A stretch of DNA of 64,000 bases from positions 6,233,001 to 6,297,000 of the forward strand of contig NC_020453.1 of the NCBI RefSeq assembly GCF_000344805.1. Reading direction: 5' to 3'. Made by a program: the position numbers and the translations under genes. Shown in pieces: positions 21,037-30,431 of this stretch (positions within the stretch are counted from its first letter, which is position 1; each line of letters begins with the position of its first letter). The notes under the pieces are model-generated. The model was given only the letters and a program-made list of their open reading frames with translations, was not told the origin of the DNA and did no database searches. This stretch comes from Bradyrhizobium oligotrophicum S58 (GTDB taxonomy: Bacteria > Pseudomonadota > Alphaproteobacteria > Rhizobiales > Xanthobacteraceae).

Positions 21037-21256
21037 CGGCGCGCAATTCATGCGCCAGTCCAGCCTCGGTCAGCAGCCGGCGCGCCTGCAGATTGTCGTC
21101 CTCATGCACGAGGATCCGTCGCGGCAGGATGCCGAGCGAGCCCTCGATGATGCTCATGTTCTGGTCGAGCACGAGGTGATGGATATCGGCGCCGTCGAGC
21201 AGCGCTCCAATTGCCGAAACCAGCACGATGTCGTTGGTCCGAACCAATTCCTTCAA
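21029..21256 (-). CDS. DUF2007 (putative signal-transducing) protein
   Basis: 75 residues: MKELVRTNDIVLVSAIGALL, DGADIHHLVLDQNMSIIEGS, LGILPRRILVHEDDNLQARR. This is the compact DUF2007 fold, related to ACT/GlnB-like modules, of unknown role. It overlaps the methyltransferase gene, and the pairing is common in Rhizobiales, so a link to tRNA modification is possible but unproven. Confidence 0.85.
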   Translation of the reverse strand: MKELVRTNDIVLVSAIGALLDGADIHHLVLDQNMSIIEGSLGILPRRILVHEDDNLQARRLLTEAGLAHELRADE

Positions 21257-21275
21257 GCGTTATGTCTCCGTGCAG

Positions 21276-21350
21276 GCTTTGGTCGAGAAAGGTCCGGGTC
21301 AAGCAAGTTTGGTCAAGAGAGGCTTGGGTCAAGAGAAGCCCGGGTCAAGG
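21276..21350. repeat. Degenerate ~16-bp tandem repeat in divergent promoter region
   Basis: About five imperfect copies of a unit like GGGTCAAGAGAGGCTT run from 21276 to 21350, with the core GGTCAAG (or GGTCGAG) repeated each time. The block lies between the divergent starts of the DUF2007 gene (21256) and the polyprenyl synthase gene (21425). Confidence 0.65.
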
Positions 21351-21424
21351 TTCCGTGTCCGCCCTTGCCGCCCGCGGCCGCAGTTTCTATTGTCGAACCC
21401 AGGATAGCAAAATTGGAGACCAGC

Positions 21425-22435
21425 GTGGCGGTTATCGTACCTTTCGAAAGCCCATCGGGTGCGTCGATCGACGGGCTTGTCGGGCTGGTCGCAGCCGACA
21501 TGGAACGGGTCAACACCACGATTCTGTCGCGGACCGGTTCGGACGTGACGATGATCCCGGAGGTCGCCAATCACCTGATTTCCTCGGGCGGCAAGCGGCT
21601 GCGGCCGATGCTGACGCTGGCGATGGCCCATCTCACCGGCTACACCGGCGATGGTCACGTCAAGCTCGCGGCTGCCGTCGAGTTCATGCACACCGCGACG
21701 CTGCTCCATGACGACGTCGTCGACGAAAGCGAAATGCGCCGCGGCAAATTGTCCGCGCGCATGCTGTGGGGCAACGAGGCCAGCGTGCTGGTCGGCGACT
21801 TCCTGCTCGGCCAGGCCTTCCGCATGATGGTCGAGGTCGGCTCGCTGCGCGCGCTCGACATTCTCTCCGCTGCCGCGGCCACGATCGCCGAAGGCGAGGT
21901 GATGCAGCTTGCGGCTGCCAAGAACACGGCAACCACCGAGGACGAATACCTCGCCGTGATCCGCGGCAAGACGGCCGAGCTGTTCGCTGCCGCCTGCGAG
22001 GTCGGCCCGGTGCTCGCCGACCGCCCCAAGGCCGAGCAGGCCGCATCGCGCTCCTTCGGCATGAATCTCGGCATCGCCTTCCAGCTCGTCGACGACGTGC
22101 TCGACTATGGCGGCAAGGCTGCCAAGCTCGGCAAGAACATCGGAGACGATTTCCGCGAGGGCAAGATCACGCTTCCGGTGGTGCTCGCCTTCCGCCGCGG
22201 CAGCGACAGCGAGCGCGCGTTCTGGATCAAGGCGCTGGAGCGCGGCGAGATCAGCGATTCAGATCTCGACCATGCGATCGGACTGATGAACAAGCACCGC
22301 GCGCTGGAGGACACGATCAGCCGCGCGCATCATTACGGCGCCATGGCCGTCGACGCGCTGGCGCTGTTCCCGGCCTCGCCGATGAAGACCGCGCTGGAGC
22401 AGGTCGTCGCGTTCTGTCTGGCGCGATCGCATTAG
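21425..22435 (+). CDS. ispB: Polyprenyl (octaprenyl-type) diphosphate synthase
   Basis: 336-residue trans-prenyltransferase that extends FPP with IPP to make the ubiquinone side chain precursor. Both aspartate-rich motifs are present: LLHDDVVDESEMRRG (first DDxxD) and FQLVDDVLDYGG (second), plus SGGKRLRPML near the start. The GTG at 21425 is preferred: GGAG lies about 7 nt ahead, and the protein then begins MAVIVPFESPSG. The open frame runs back to 20768, but that part antisenses the methyltransferase gene. Chain length (C40 or C50) cannot be read by eye; Bradyrhizobium generally makes Q10. Confidence 0.9.
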   Translation: MAVIVPFESPSGASIDGLVGLVAADMERVNTTILSRTGSDVTMIPEVANHLISSGGKRLRPMLTLAMAHLTGYTGDGHVKLAAAVEFMHTATLLHDDVVDESEMRRGKLSARMLWGNEASVLVGDFLLGQAFRMMVEVGSLRALDILSAAAATIAEGEVMQLAAAKNTATTEDEYLAVIRGKTAELFAAACEVGPVLADRPKAEQAASRSFGMNLGIAFQLVDDVLDYGGKAAKLGKNIGDDFREGKITLPVVLAFRRGSDSERAFWIKALERGEISDSDLDHAIGLMNKHRALEDTISRAHHYGAMAVDALALFPASPMKTALEQVVAFCLARSH

Positions 22436-22478
22436 TTCGTTGGCGCCCGCGCCTCAGCTGCAGCGGGGGCCCTGCTCA

Positions 22479-22648
22479 ATACAGCGCCCTCGCCCCTTGT
22501 GGGAGAGGGCATCTCCGGCCCCTCCACGTACTCACTCGGGTGAGGGTATCTCTCCGCAGACTACGCTCGCGGAGGCATACCCCTCACCCGACCGCGTTCG
22601 CGGCGCTGTTGAACATGCCCTCTCCCGCAAGGGACGAGGGCACTGTAT
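22479..22648. repeat. Palindromic intergenic element (REP-like), copy C
   Basis: Starts ATACAGCGCCCTCGCCCCTT and ends with the inverted partner (CAAGGGACGAGGGCACTGTA). Internal arms GGTGAGGGTAT and ATACCCCTCACC are nested, as in copy B. Arms match copy B closely but have drifted (for example CTGTAT versus ATACAG outer arms, single mismatches inside). It lies between the convergent ispB-type gene and ispE. Confidence 0.8.
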
Positions 22649-22677
22649 TGCGCGGTCGTTTCGCGGATAGCGATTAG

Positions 22678-23580
22678 TTAGCTCAGCGTCCCCGCATGCA
22701 CCCACCATTCGGGATGCGCAGCGGCGATCGCGGCGCCGGCGGCTTTCGCATCCGCGTCGCTGCCGCAGATCGCGAAACATGTCGCGCCGGAGCCGGACAT
22801 GCGCGCCAGCAGCACGCCGGCGCTCGCACGGAGGGCCTCGAGCACGGTGCCGATGATCGGCTGGACCTTCAGCGCGGGCGGCTCGAGATCGTTCTTCACC
22901 CGGTTGAGCGTCGCGACCCAGTCGCCGATAGAGGCGCCGGCCTTGGGCCAGGACGGCGCCGTCAGCACGTCGGTCACGCCGACCAGCAGATCGCCCGGCT
23001 TTAGACCAAGCGCCTGGAACACATCCTTGGTCGCGACCGGCACCCGCGGATTGATCATCACGCAAGGCAGGACGGGCAGTGCGAGCGGCTGCAGATTCTC
23101 GCCGACGCCGGTCATGGTGCAGGCGCGCGAGGGCACGCAGACCGGGACGTCGGCGCCCGTCTTCAGGGCCACGGCAGCGAGGCGCGGGTCGTCCAACGAC
23201 AGCGCGTTCAGCTTCGCCAGCAGCCGCAGCGCCGCTGCGGCATCGGCCGAGCCGCCACCGATACCGGCGGCGACCGGCAGCAGCTTCTCCAGCGTGAAGG
23301 CGCCGAGCTTCAGGCCAGGGACGGCCTCCGCCAACAGCCGGGCGGCCTTCAGGACCAGATTGTCCGTGGTCTCGCCGCACGCCTCCGCCAAAGGTCCGGT
23401 CGTGGTCAGCGTCAGCTCCGGGCCCGGCACAAGCGTGAGCTGGTCCGCGCAGTCGGCAAACGCGACCACGCTTTCGAGATCATGATAGCCGTCGGCCCTG
23501 CGGCCGACGACGCGCAGGGTCAGATTGACCTTGGCGCGCCCCTGCTCCTGCAGCGCGCCGGTGACCGTGGACGCCAACAT
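22678..23580 (-). CDS. ispE: 4-diphosphocytidyl-2-C-methyl-D-erythritol kinase
   Basis: 300-residue GHMP kinase of the MEP isoprenoid pathway. Conserved blocks are GRAKVNLTLRVVGRRADGYH at the N-terminus, the phosphate loop LPVAAGIGGGSADAAAALRL, and LARMSGSGATCFAI near the C-terminus. Its product leads to IPP and DMAPP, the substrates of the prenyl synthase encoded convergently next door. No strong ribosome-binding site is visible before the ATG at 23580. Confidence 0.93.
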   Translation of the reverse strand: MLASTVTGALQEQGRAKVNLTLRVVGRRADGYHDLESVVAFADCADQLTLVPGPELTLTTTGPLAEACGETTDNLVLKAARLLAEAVPGLKLGAFTLEKLLPVAAGIGGGSADAAAALRLLAKLNALSLDDPRLAAVALKTGADVPVCVPSRACTMTGVGENLQPLALPVLPCVMINPRVPVATKDVFQALGLKPGDLLVGVTDVLTAPSWPKAGASIGDWVATLNRVKNDLEPPALKVQPIIGTVLEALRASAGVLLARMSGSGATCFAICGSDADAKAAGAAIAAAHPEWWVHAGTLS

Positions 23581-23694
23581 CGGCGCAATGCCCCCAAGCT
23601 CTTCGGCCGTAGCGGTTCAGCGCCACTCTCGCTGTCAGCCAGAGGCCAAAAACGAACGTGGCCGGCACCCGCCACAGCCTTCATCAAAATCATC

Positions 23695-23722
23695 CGGGCT
23701 CCCCGGCAAACCGAGGAGCCCG
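23695..23722 (-). terminator. Terminator of the TPR-protein gene
   Basis: CGGGCTCC (23695-23702) pairs with GGAGCCCG (23715-23722), extended inward by CGG/CCG across one mismatch, with a CAAA loop. On the minus strand a TGATTTTGATG segment follows. It lies 30 nt past the TPR gene stop. Confidence 0.65.
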
Positions 23723-23752
23723 CATCAGCTCTCACATCGTGATCAGGACGAA

Positions 23753-25552
23753 CTAGCCGCCCTTGCCGTCGTCCTTCTTGGCGTCAGACGGCGTGTCCTT
23801 GGTGTCGGCGCTGGCCGCCGCCGGCGCGGGCTCGTCGGTCAGGCCGTTCTGGATCTTGGCCTCGATCTTCGGCAGCTCTTCGGCCTCCGGCTTCAGGTCA
23901 CGCGCATGGGCCCACTGGAACTTGGCCTCCAGCTTGCGGCCGATGCGCCAATAGGCGTCGCCGAGATGGTCGTTGATGGTCGGATCCTCGGGCTTGAGGT
24001 CGATCGCGCGCTCGAGGTTCTTCACCGCCTCCTCGTAATTGCCGATGCGGTAATAGGCCCAACCGAGCGAGTCGACGATGTAGCCATCGTCCGGCCGCTG
24101 CTCGACGGCGCGCTTGATCATCTTCATGCCTTCGTCGAGATTGACGCCCTGGTCGATCCAGGAATAGCCGAGATAGTTCAGCACATGCGGCTGGTCGGCC
24201 TGCAGCTCGAGCGCCTTGCGCATGTCGGCCTCGGCCTTCGGCCACTGCTTGGAGCGTTCCAGGCAGATGCCGCGATAGTAATAATAGACGCTGTTGGCCT
24301 TGTCGTTGTTCGCCGGCAGCGCGTCGATGCCGAGCGAATAGGTCTTGCCGCAATCGGCGAACTTCTTGCGGCCGCGCTCGATGTTGCCGAGCGCCATGAT
24401 CGCCTCGAGATCCTTCGGATCCTGGCTGATCACGTCCTTCAGGATCTTGATCGCCTCGTCGCTGCGATCGGCGCTGTCGAGATCGGTCGCGAGCTGGATC
24501 TGCGCGTTGCGCTTCAGCGGCGAGCTCGCCGGCACCCGCTCATAGACCTTGATCGCCATCTGCGGCTTCTTCACGGTCTCGTAGAGATCGGCGAGCGACA
24601 GCAGCGCCAGCGGATGATTCGGCTGCAGGTGCAGCGCGAGCTGCAGATAGACCAGGGCGAGATCCTCGCCGCCGCGGCGGCTCAAGGTGGCGCCGATGCC
24701 GTACAGCGCCTCGGCGGCGCCGGCCTGGGCCGAGTCGACCAGCGACGGCAGCTTCTTGCCGGCCTTGGTCTCGCGCAGCCCCTCCTGCACCAGCGGATGG
24801 CGCGCGAGCTTCTTGTCGAACGCTTCATAGATCGCGGTCGCCGCCGCCGCATCCTTGTTCCGCGACAGCCAATGCGCATAGGCCTCGGTGATGCGCAGCA
24901 TCGAATCGTCGAGCTTGTAGGCGCGCTCGAAGCGCGTGCCGGCGTCCTTCTCCTTGCCGGCCAGCTCCAGGATCATGCCGGCGTGGAGATCCTTGAACAG
25001 CGGATACCATTCGGGACCGGTCAGCTTGTCGATGTTGGCCACCGCCGTCTTGGCATCGCCCGCGCCGGCCGCGGCCCAGGCCGAAAGCAGCGTCGCGACG
25101 AGATCGGTGATCGGGCCGCGCACCGACTGATTGATGTTGGTCTGAGCGGCCGCGTATTTCTTCTGCTTGATGTCCTGCACGCCGACCACGAGCCGCGCGA
25201 TGCGGTTCGCCTTGTCGACCGCGAGCACGCGCTCGGCGAGCTTCACCGCCTCGTCGATGTCGCCATCGGCGACCGACGAGATGAAGGCGCGATCGAGCAG
25301 CTCGTTGTTCTTCGGGTCGCTGCGCAGTGCGGAGCGATAGAACGCCGCCGCCGAGGCCGCGTCGCGCTCGACGCTGGCGTGGCGGGCCGCGAGATAGCTG
25401 CCCGAGGTGGTGAGCGACTTCAGATCGACGCTGCTCGGAAACTTCGCGCTGTTATCCGCCGGGTGGTCCGGCGTCTGGGCCAGGACGGTACCGGGGAGCA
25501 GCAAGGCAGCAACGGCAACAGCGGTCCAGCGATTGCAGCGAATTGATAACAT
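23753..25552 (-). CDS. Exported tetratricopeptide-repeat protein
   Basis: 599 residues. The ATG at 25552 opens a signal peptide (MLSIRCNRWTAVAVAALLLP, ending VLAQ); an upstream GTG at 25597 would add 15 residues. The mature protein is almost all TPR helices. Clear repeats near the C-terminus include IVDSLGWAYYRIGNYEEAVK, NLERAIDLKPEDPTINDHLG and DAYWRIGRKLEAKFQW. The tail is Lys/Asp/Ala-rich. Such periplasmic TPR proteins usually scaffold envelope assembly; the partner is not evident. It lies upstream of ispE on the same strand but ends with its own hairpin. Confidence 0.85.
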   Translation of the reverse strand: MLSIRCNRWTAVAVAALLLPGTVLAQTPDHPADNSAKFPSSVDLKSLTTSGSYLAARHASVERDAASAAAFYRSALRSDPKNNELLDRAFISSVADGDIDEAVKLAERVLAVDKANRIARLVVGVQDIKQKKYAAAQTNINQSVRGPITDLVATLLSAWAAAGAGDAKTAVANIDKLTGPEWYPLFKDLHAGMILELAGKEKDAGTRFERAYKLDDSMLRITEAYAHWLSRNKDAAAATAIYEAFDKKLARHPLVQEGLRETKAGKKLPSLVDSAQAGAAEALYGIGATLSRRGGEDLALVYLQLALHLQPNHPLALLSLADLYETVKKPQMAIKVYERVPASSPLKRNAQIQLATDLDSADRSDEAIKILKDVISQDPKDLEAIMALGNIERGRKKFADCGKTYSLGIDALPANNDKANSVYYYYRGICLERSKQWPKAEADMRKALELQADQPHVLNYLGYSWIDQGVNLDEGMKMIKRAVEQRPDDGYIVDSLGWAYYRIGNYEEAVKNLERAIDLKPEDPTINDHLGDAYWRIGRKLEAKFQWAHARDLKPEAEELPKIEAKIQNGLTDEPAPAAASADTKDTPSDAKKDDGKGG

Positions 25553-25794
25553 CACGGTGCGCTCTGGTTGTTTGAAAGGATTGGTCGTATCGGACACGAA
25601 CCCGGTCGGCCGCTCGTCAAGGCGCCGACAATGCCGCGTTTGGCGGCCAACCGCAAGGATTTGCAGGATATTCGGGTCAGCCGGGAGCCCCTTTGGCCAA
25701 GGTCACCTGCGACAAACCGCGCCAAGATGGCCGTATCGTGGCCGGCTGCCCCTGGCGGGACAGCCGCCTCACGCAAACGTGCATTAACCTTGCG

Positions 25795-27453
25795 CTACAT
25801 CGCTTCGTAGTTCGGCCCGCCGCCGCCCTCCGGAGGAACCCAGGTGATGTTGCCGTTGGGATCCTTGACGTCGCAGGTCTTGCAGTGGACGCAGTTCTGC
25901 GCGTTGATCACGAAGCGCGGGCTCGAGCCGTCCTCGACCCACTCATAGACGCCGGCCGGGCAGTAGCGGTTGGATGGACCGGCATAGACGTCGTGCTCGG
26001 AGCTCTTCTGCAGCGCCATGTCGGCGACCTTCAGATGCACCGGCTGATCTTCCTCGTGATTGGTGTTCGACAGAAACACCGACGACAGCCGGTCGAAGGT
26101 CAATTTACCGTCCGGCTTCATCGCGGGCTTCGGCTGGTGCGCCTTGGCCGGATCGAGCGTGGCACGATCGGGCTTGGCGTGCGACTGGGTGCCGAACAGC
26201 GAGAAGCCGAGCGTGTTGCACCACATGTCGAAGCCGCCGAGCATGACGCCGAGCACGGTGCCGAACTTCGACCACAGCGGCTTGACGTTGCGGACCTTGA
26301 ACAGGTCCTCACCCACCGGCGAGCCGCGCCAGGCGTTCTCGTAACTGACCAGTTCGTCATTGGCGCGACCGGCCGCGAGCGCGGCATTGACGTGCTCGGC
26401 CGCGAGCATCGCGCTGCCCATCGCATTGTGCACGCCCTTGATGCGGGGCACGTTGACGAAGCCGGCCGCGCAGCCGAGCAGCGCGCCGCCGGCGAAGGAC
26501 AGCCGCGGCACCGATTGATAGCCGCCTTCGGTGATGGCGCGCGCGCCATAGGCGAGGCGCTTGCCGCCTTCGAATACGCCGCGGATCGACGGATGCGTCT
26601 TGAAGCGCTGGAATTCATCGAACGGCGACAGATAAGGATCGTCGTAGTTCAAATGCACGACGAAGCCGACCGCGACGAGGTTGTCGTCGTAGTGATAGAG
26701 GAACGAGCCGCCGCCGGTCTTCATGTCGAGCGGCCAGCCGAACGAGTGCTGGATGAGGCCCTTCTGGTGCTTGGCGGGATCGATCTGCCAGACTTCCTTG
26801 AGTCCGATGCCGAATTTCGCCGGCTCGCTGTTGGCGTCCAGTGCAAATTTCGCGATCAGCTGCTTGGACAGGCTGCCGCGCGCGCCCTCGGCGAACAGCG
26901 TGTACTTCCCGACCAGCTCCATGCCGCGCGTGAACGACGATTTCGGCTTGCCGTCCTTGCCGATGCCCATGTCGCCGGTGGCGATGCCGCGCACCGCGCC
27001 CTGTTCGTCATAGAGCACCTCGGTCGCCGCGAAGCCCGGATAGATCTCGACGCCGAGCGCCTCGGCCTTGCGCGACAGCCAGCGACAGACATTGCCGAGC
27101 GAGCCGATGTAGCAATGATGGTTGTCCATCAGCGGCGGCATCGCGAAGCCCGGCAGCGCGATCGCGCTGCTCTCGGTCATCCAGAAGAACTTGTCGACCT
27201 GGACCTGGGTCTTGAGCGGGCAATCCTCATCCGAGCGCCAGTCCGGGATCAGCTTGTCGAGCGCGGCCGGATCGATCACCGCGCCGGACAGAATGTGCGC
27301 GCCGACCTCGGAGCCCTTCTCGACCACGACGATGTTGAGGTCGGCATTGAGCTGCTTCAGCCGGATCGCGGCGGTCAGGCCCGACGGGCCGGCGCCAACG
27401 ATGACGACGTCGAACTCCATGGATTCGCGCGGAGGTAGCTCTTCGGTGCTCAT
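25795..27453 (-). CDS. Electron transfer flavoprotein-ubiquinone oxidoreductase
   Basis: 552-residue membrane-associated ETF-QO, which passes electrons from acyl-CoA and amine dehydrogenases via ETF to ubiquinone. It has an N-terminal FAD motif (VVIVGAGPSGLTAAIRL), and a C-terminal 4Fe-4S domain with CPAGVYEW and NCVHCKTCDVKDP, ending TWVPPEGGGGPNYEAM as in typical members. The ATG at 27453 (MSTEELPPRESMEFD) gives the family length; the longer frame to 27525 adds Arg-rich residues. No etfAB genes are adjacent. Confidence 0.95.
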   Translation of the reverse strand: MSTEELPPRESMEFDVVIVGAGPSGLTAAIRLKQLNADLNIVVVEKGSEVGAHILSGAVIDPAALDKLIPDWRSDEDCPLKTQVQVDKFFWMTESSAIALPGFAMPPLMDNHHCYIGSLGNVCRWLSRKAEALGVEIYPGFAATEVLYDEQGAVRGIATGDMGIGKDGKPKSSFTRGMELVGKYTLFAEGARGSLSKQLIAKFALDANSEPAKFGIGLKEVWQIDPAKHQKGLIQHSFGWPLDMKTGGGSFLYHYDDNLVAVGFVVHLNYDDPYLSPFDEFQRFKTHPSIRGVFEGGKRLAYGARAITEGGYQSVPRLSFAGGALLGCAAGFVNVPRIKGVHNAMGSAMLAAEHVNAALAAGRANDELVSYENAWRGSPVGEDLFKVRNVKPLWSKFGTVLGVMLGGFDMWCNTLGFSLFGTQSHAKPDRATLDPAKAHQPKPAMKPDGKLTFDRLSSVFLSNTNHEEDQPVHLKVADMALQKSSEHDVYAGPSNRYCPAGVYEWVEDGSSPRFVINAQNCVHCKTCDVKDPNGNITWVPPEGGGGPNYEAM

Positions 27454-27754
27454 GTCTCTCAATCTCAGGCCCGGCCGGTGCAGTGGATTTGACCTTTGCA
27501 TCCCCCTGGCGCGTGCAAGGGTCAAACCCGGAGCTGCAACAGCAACAATGACTTAACTAGGGTTCCTGAAGGCGTCGGCGTTTCGCTGAAGGGGCTGGTC
27601 CGGAGGGAGCGAAGGCTGGCGCCGGAACACTAGGGCGTTCCGTCCCTTTTTTGGGTTATTCCAAGCTCTTGTTTCCGATTTTTTGGGGCAGGACAACCAT
27701 GGAAATGCATTCCGCCATGCGCCAAGGCGGCTTAGACTGCCACATCGATCGATC

Positions 27755-28579
27755 ATGATGACCCCAGAGCCCCTCCCCGACATCCGCCAGCTGCTCGCCT
27801 TCTACCTGGAGGCCGGGGTCGATTGCGCGCTTGCCGACGAGCCGATCAACCGGCTGGTCGAGCCTGAGGCGGTGCCTGCGGCCGCGGCTCCCGTTGCCCG
27901 CGCTGCGATGGCGCCGCAACTCGGCAAGCCCGCGGCGCCGGCGATCGTTCCGCCGCGCGGCGAACCGCCGCCACCGCCGGATGCCGCGATCGCCTCGGCG
28001 CGCGAGGCGGCACGCACCGCGCCGACATTGGACGCCTTGCGCGCCCTGCTGGAAGAGTTCGACGGCTGCTCGCTGAAGCAGACGGCGACGCGGTTGGTGT
28101 TTGCCGACGGCAATCCGCAGGCGCGGATCATGCTGGTGGGCGAGGCGCCCGGCCGCGACGAGGACATCGAGGGGCTGCCGTTCGTCGGCCGCTCCGGCAA
28201 GCTGCTCGACCGCATGATCGCCGCCATCGGGCTCGACCGCACCAACGTCTACATCGCCAACGTCATCCCGTGGCGGCCGCCCGGCAACCGCACGCCCACG
28301 CCGCAGGAGACCCAGATCTGCCTGCCATTCATCCGCCGCCAGATCGAGCTGGTCGATCCCGACGTGCTGGTGACGCTCGGCAACCCGTCGACCCAGGCGA
28401 TCCTCGGGACGACCGAAGGCATCATGCGCACGCGCGGCAAATGGCGCGACTACGACACCGGCAAACGCACGATCCGCGCGATCGCGACCTTCCACCCGGC
28501 CTATCTGCTGCGCTCGCCATCCTACAAGCGGCTGTCGTGGCAGGATCTGCGCGCGATCGCCAAGGTGATGGCGGTTTAA
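27755..28579 (+). CDS. Uracil-DNA glycosylase, family 4-like
   Basis: 274 residues. The catalytic core (from about residue 85) has the family-4 motif [47 protein letters not shown] and the HPAYLLRSP block near the end. Cysteines (DGCSLKQ, QICLPF and others) could support the 4Fe-4S cluster usual in this family. An ~80-residue Pro/Ala-rich N-terminal extension precedes the core. It excises uracil from DNA. The ATG pair at 27755/27758 is used because upstream codons encode an unlikely basic stretch. It is divergent from ETF-QO. Confidence 0.88.
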   Translation: MMTPEPLPDIRQLLAFYLEAGVDCALADEPINRLVEPEAVPAAAAPVARAAMAPQLGKPAAPAIVPPRGEPPPPPDAAIASAREAARTAPTLDALRALLEEFDGCSLKQTATRLVFADGNPQARIMLVGEAPGRDEDIEGLPFVGRSGKLLDRMIAAIGLDRTNVYIANVIPWRPPGNRTPTPQETQICLPFIRRQIELVDPDVLVTLGNPSTQAILGTTEGIMRTRGKWRDYDTGKRTIRAIATFHPAYLLRSPSYKRLSWQDLRAIAKVMAV

Positions 28580-28594
28580 GCACCGGCCTCTCCT

Positions 28595-28676
28595 CGTCAT
28601 TTCGAGCGAAGCGAAGCAATCCAGAGTCGTGGGCGGGACTCTGGATTGCTTCGTCGCTTCGCTCCTCGCAATGACG
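28595..28676. repeat. Palindromic intergenic element, CGTCATT...AATGACG type
   Basis: Left half CGTCATTTCGAGCGAAGCG, then AAGCAATCCAGAGTC; right half GACTCTGGATTGCTT, then CGCTTCGCTCCTCGCAATGACG. The halves are imperfect inverted copies around GTGGGCG. This is a recurrent Bradyrhizobium-type element. It lies just after the glycosylase stop codon, between convergent genes, and may also terminate transcription. Confidence 0.8.
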
Positions 28677-28726
28677 GAGAACCTGGTGAGCGCAACGGCT
28701 CTCTTCACAGGCGCCTGTGGAGAGGC

Positions 28727-30235
28727 CTACGGCCCCTTCGGCCGGACGATGGCCCAGCCGATGCGCAGCACCGGCTGGCGGCCGTTGACCAGCCAGTCGA
28801 AGCTGCGCGGCACTTCCGGCACGAGGCCCGGAAAGCGCTGCGCGATGTCGGGCGGCGGGGTGCCGACCGTGTCGGCGGCGCGCCACACCACGACGCCGCC
28901 GCCCTCGGCGAACTTCGCCGCCGTGAGCCATGGCGTCCGCTGCGGCGTGGCATCGAGGAACAGATGGGCACGGCGGCGACCGAGCGAGATCAGGCTGGCA
29001 AGCTGCGGATCGCCCGCGACCGCCTGCAGCCGCTGATTGGTCCGGCGCTCGAAGCTCTCGACGAAGAACCGGGAGATGTCGCGCGCAGGCATGGCGGTCG
29101 CGACCTCGCGATCACCCATCAAGGGCAGCACCACTGCGCTGCCGGCAACGAGAACGGCCGGTGCTGCCACCGCAACGGCCCAGACCATGCGCAACAGCCG
29201 CTGGCGTCGCAGATAGATCAGGTCGCCCGACGCGACCACCAGGGCCAGTCCAACCATGGTCAAGGCCACGGCGGAGCCGCCGAACACGGTGGGAAGCCCG
29301 AACAGGCCGGAGATCAGGCTGCCGGCCAAGCTCGGCGCGATCGCGAAGCAATAGACGAAGTCGCGGGCGAGCGGCGGAACGCTCCGGCGATAGATGATCG
29401 GGGCGTCGGTCTCGCTGCCGCCGATCCAGCCGGCGTCGAGCACCACGAGCACCAGCACGGCGGAGATCGCCAGCAGCAGCCCTCCCGCCAGCGCAAGCCA
29501 TTGCCAGGCCCGCGCCGAAAGCTCCGCAAGGACGGGCAGAGCCGGCAGCCCGACACTGTCCGAGCGCAGCACGAAGATCACGTAGGGCAGCGCCAGCACC
29601 AGCACCACGAGCAGCGCAAACAGCGGATCGAACGACCGCAGCACGCGGCGGCCCTGCGCCGTCGTGACCACGAAGCCGGCGATCAAGAGCAGCAGGCCGG
29701 CCGCGGCCGGCGTGGTGAGCAGCAGCAGGCCGGCCTCGATCGACCAGGCGAACCAGGCATTGCGCCTGCCGCGGCCGAGGATCTGCCAGCTGTGCAGCAG
29801 CAGCAGCGCCCAGAGCGGCCTGGCGAGAACGTCAGGGCCAAATTCGAGCGTCGAGGCGCCGAACGCCGAAACGGCCATGGTCAGCAGCACCGCCAGCACC
29901 GCCTGCTGGCCACCCACGATCGCGCGCGACAGCAGATAGATGACCCAGAACGTCAGCGCCGAGCACAGCACGGCAAGCACATACACGCCGAACAGATGAT
30001 TGCCGGCGAGGCGATAGGCGATGTCCGCCAGCCAGAACGACAATGGCGGACCGAGGTCGGTGCCGACCTGATACTCCCGGCCGAAGGCGATCGCAGTGGC
30101 GAGCTGGCCGGGCGGGCTGCGGTAGAACAGCACGGCGACACCGAGCCACATCAGGGCCTGGCAGAGCACCACGATGACGACGACCAGCCGCGGCCTTGCG
30201 CGGATCAGTTCGACAACCAGGGACGTGAAACGCAT
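28727..30235 (-). CDS. GT39-like polytopic membrane glycosyltransferase
   Basis: 502 residues with roughly 10-12 hydrophobic helices. The first periplasmic loop has GREYQVGTDLGPPLSFWLAD, matching the acidic loop of the PMT/ArnT-type GT-C fold (lipid-linked sugar donors), followed by HLFGVYVLAVLCSALTFW and FGASTLEFGPDVLARPLWAL, both typical of this fold. The ~130-residue soluble C-terminus should be periplasmic. Substrate is unknown; related enzymes move sugars from undecaprenyl or dolichyl phosphate to lipids or proteins. The ATG at 30235 begins MRFTSLVVELIRARP. Confidence 0.8.
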   Translation of the reverse strand: MRFTSLVVELIRARPRLVVVIVVLCQALMWLGVAVLFYRSPPGQLATAIAFGREYQVGTDLGPPLSFWLADIAYRLAGNHLFGVYVLAVLCSALTFWVIYLLSRAIVGGQQAVLAVLLTMAVSAFGASTLEFGPDVLARPLWALLLLHSWQILGRGRRNAWFAWSIEAGLLLLTTPAAAGLLLLIAGFVVTTAQGRRVLRSFDPLFALLVVLVLALPYVIFVLRSDSVGLPALPVLAELSARAWQWLALAGGLLLAISAVLVLVVLDAGWIGGSETDAPIIYRRSVPPLARDFVYCFAIAPSLAGSLISGLFGLPTVFGGSAVALTMVGLALVVASGDLIYLRRQRLLRMVWAVAVAAPAVLVAGSAVVLPLMGDREVATAMPARDISRFFVESFERRTNQRLQAVAGDPQLASLISLGRRRAHLFLDATPQRTPWLTAAKFAEGGGVVVWRAADTVGTPPPDIAQRFPGLVPEVPRSFDWLVNGRQPVLRIGWAIVRPKGP

Positions 30236-30431
30236 GGACGGCTGGATCGCTCGGGACGTCGAGGGGGCCGGCAGGACCGTCGCTCATCCGCAGCAGTCTC
30301 GCTGTCCGCCGCCTGCAATCGATACCGCACGATCGAGGCGCACAGGACCGCCCCTGCTGCGAGGAGTGACACTTCGTGCTGGTTGGCTGACTAAAGCTAT
30401 TAAGACCGCGGCGCCGTCGAGGCAACCGGCA

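Noticed and set aside
23525..25546. 673-codon plus frame opposite the TPR gene
   Set aside because: Shadow; the minus strand encodes recognisable TPR repeats with a signal peptide.
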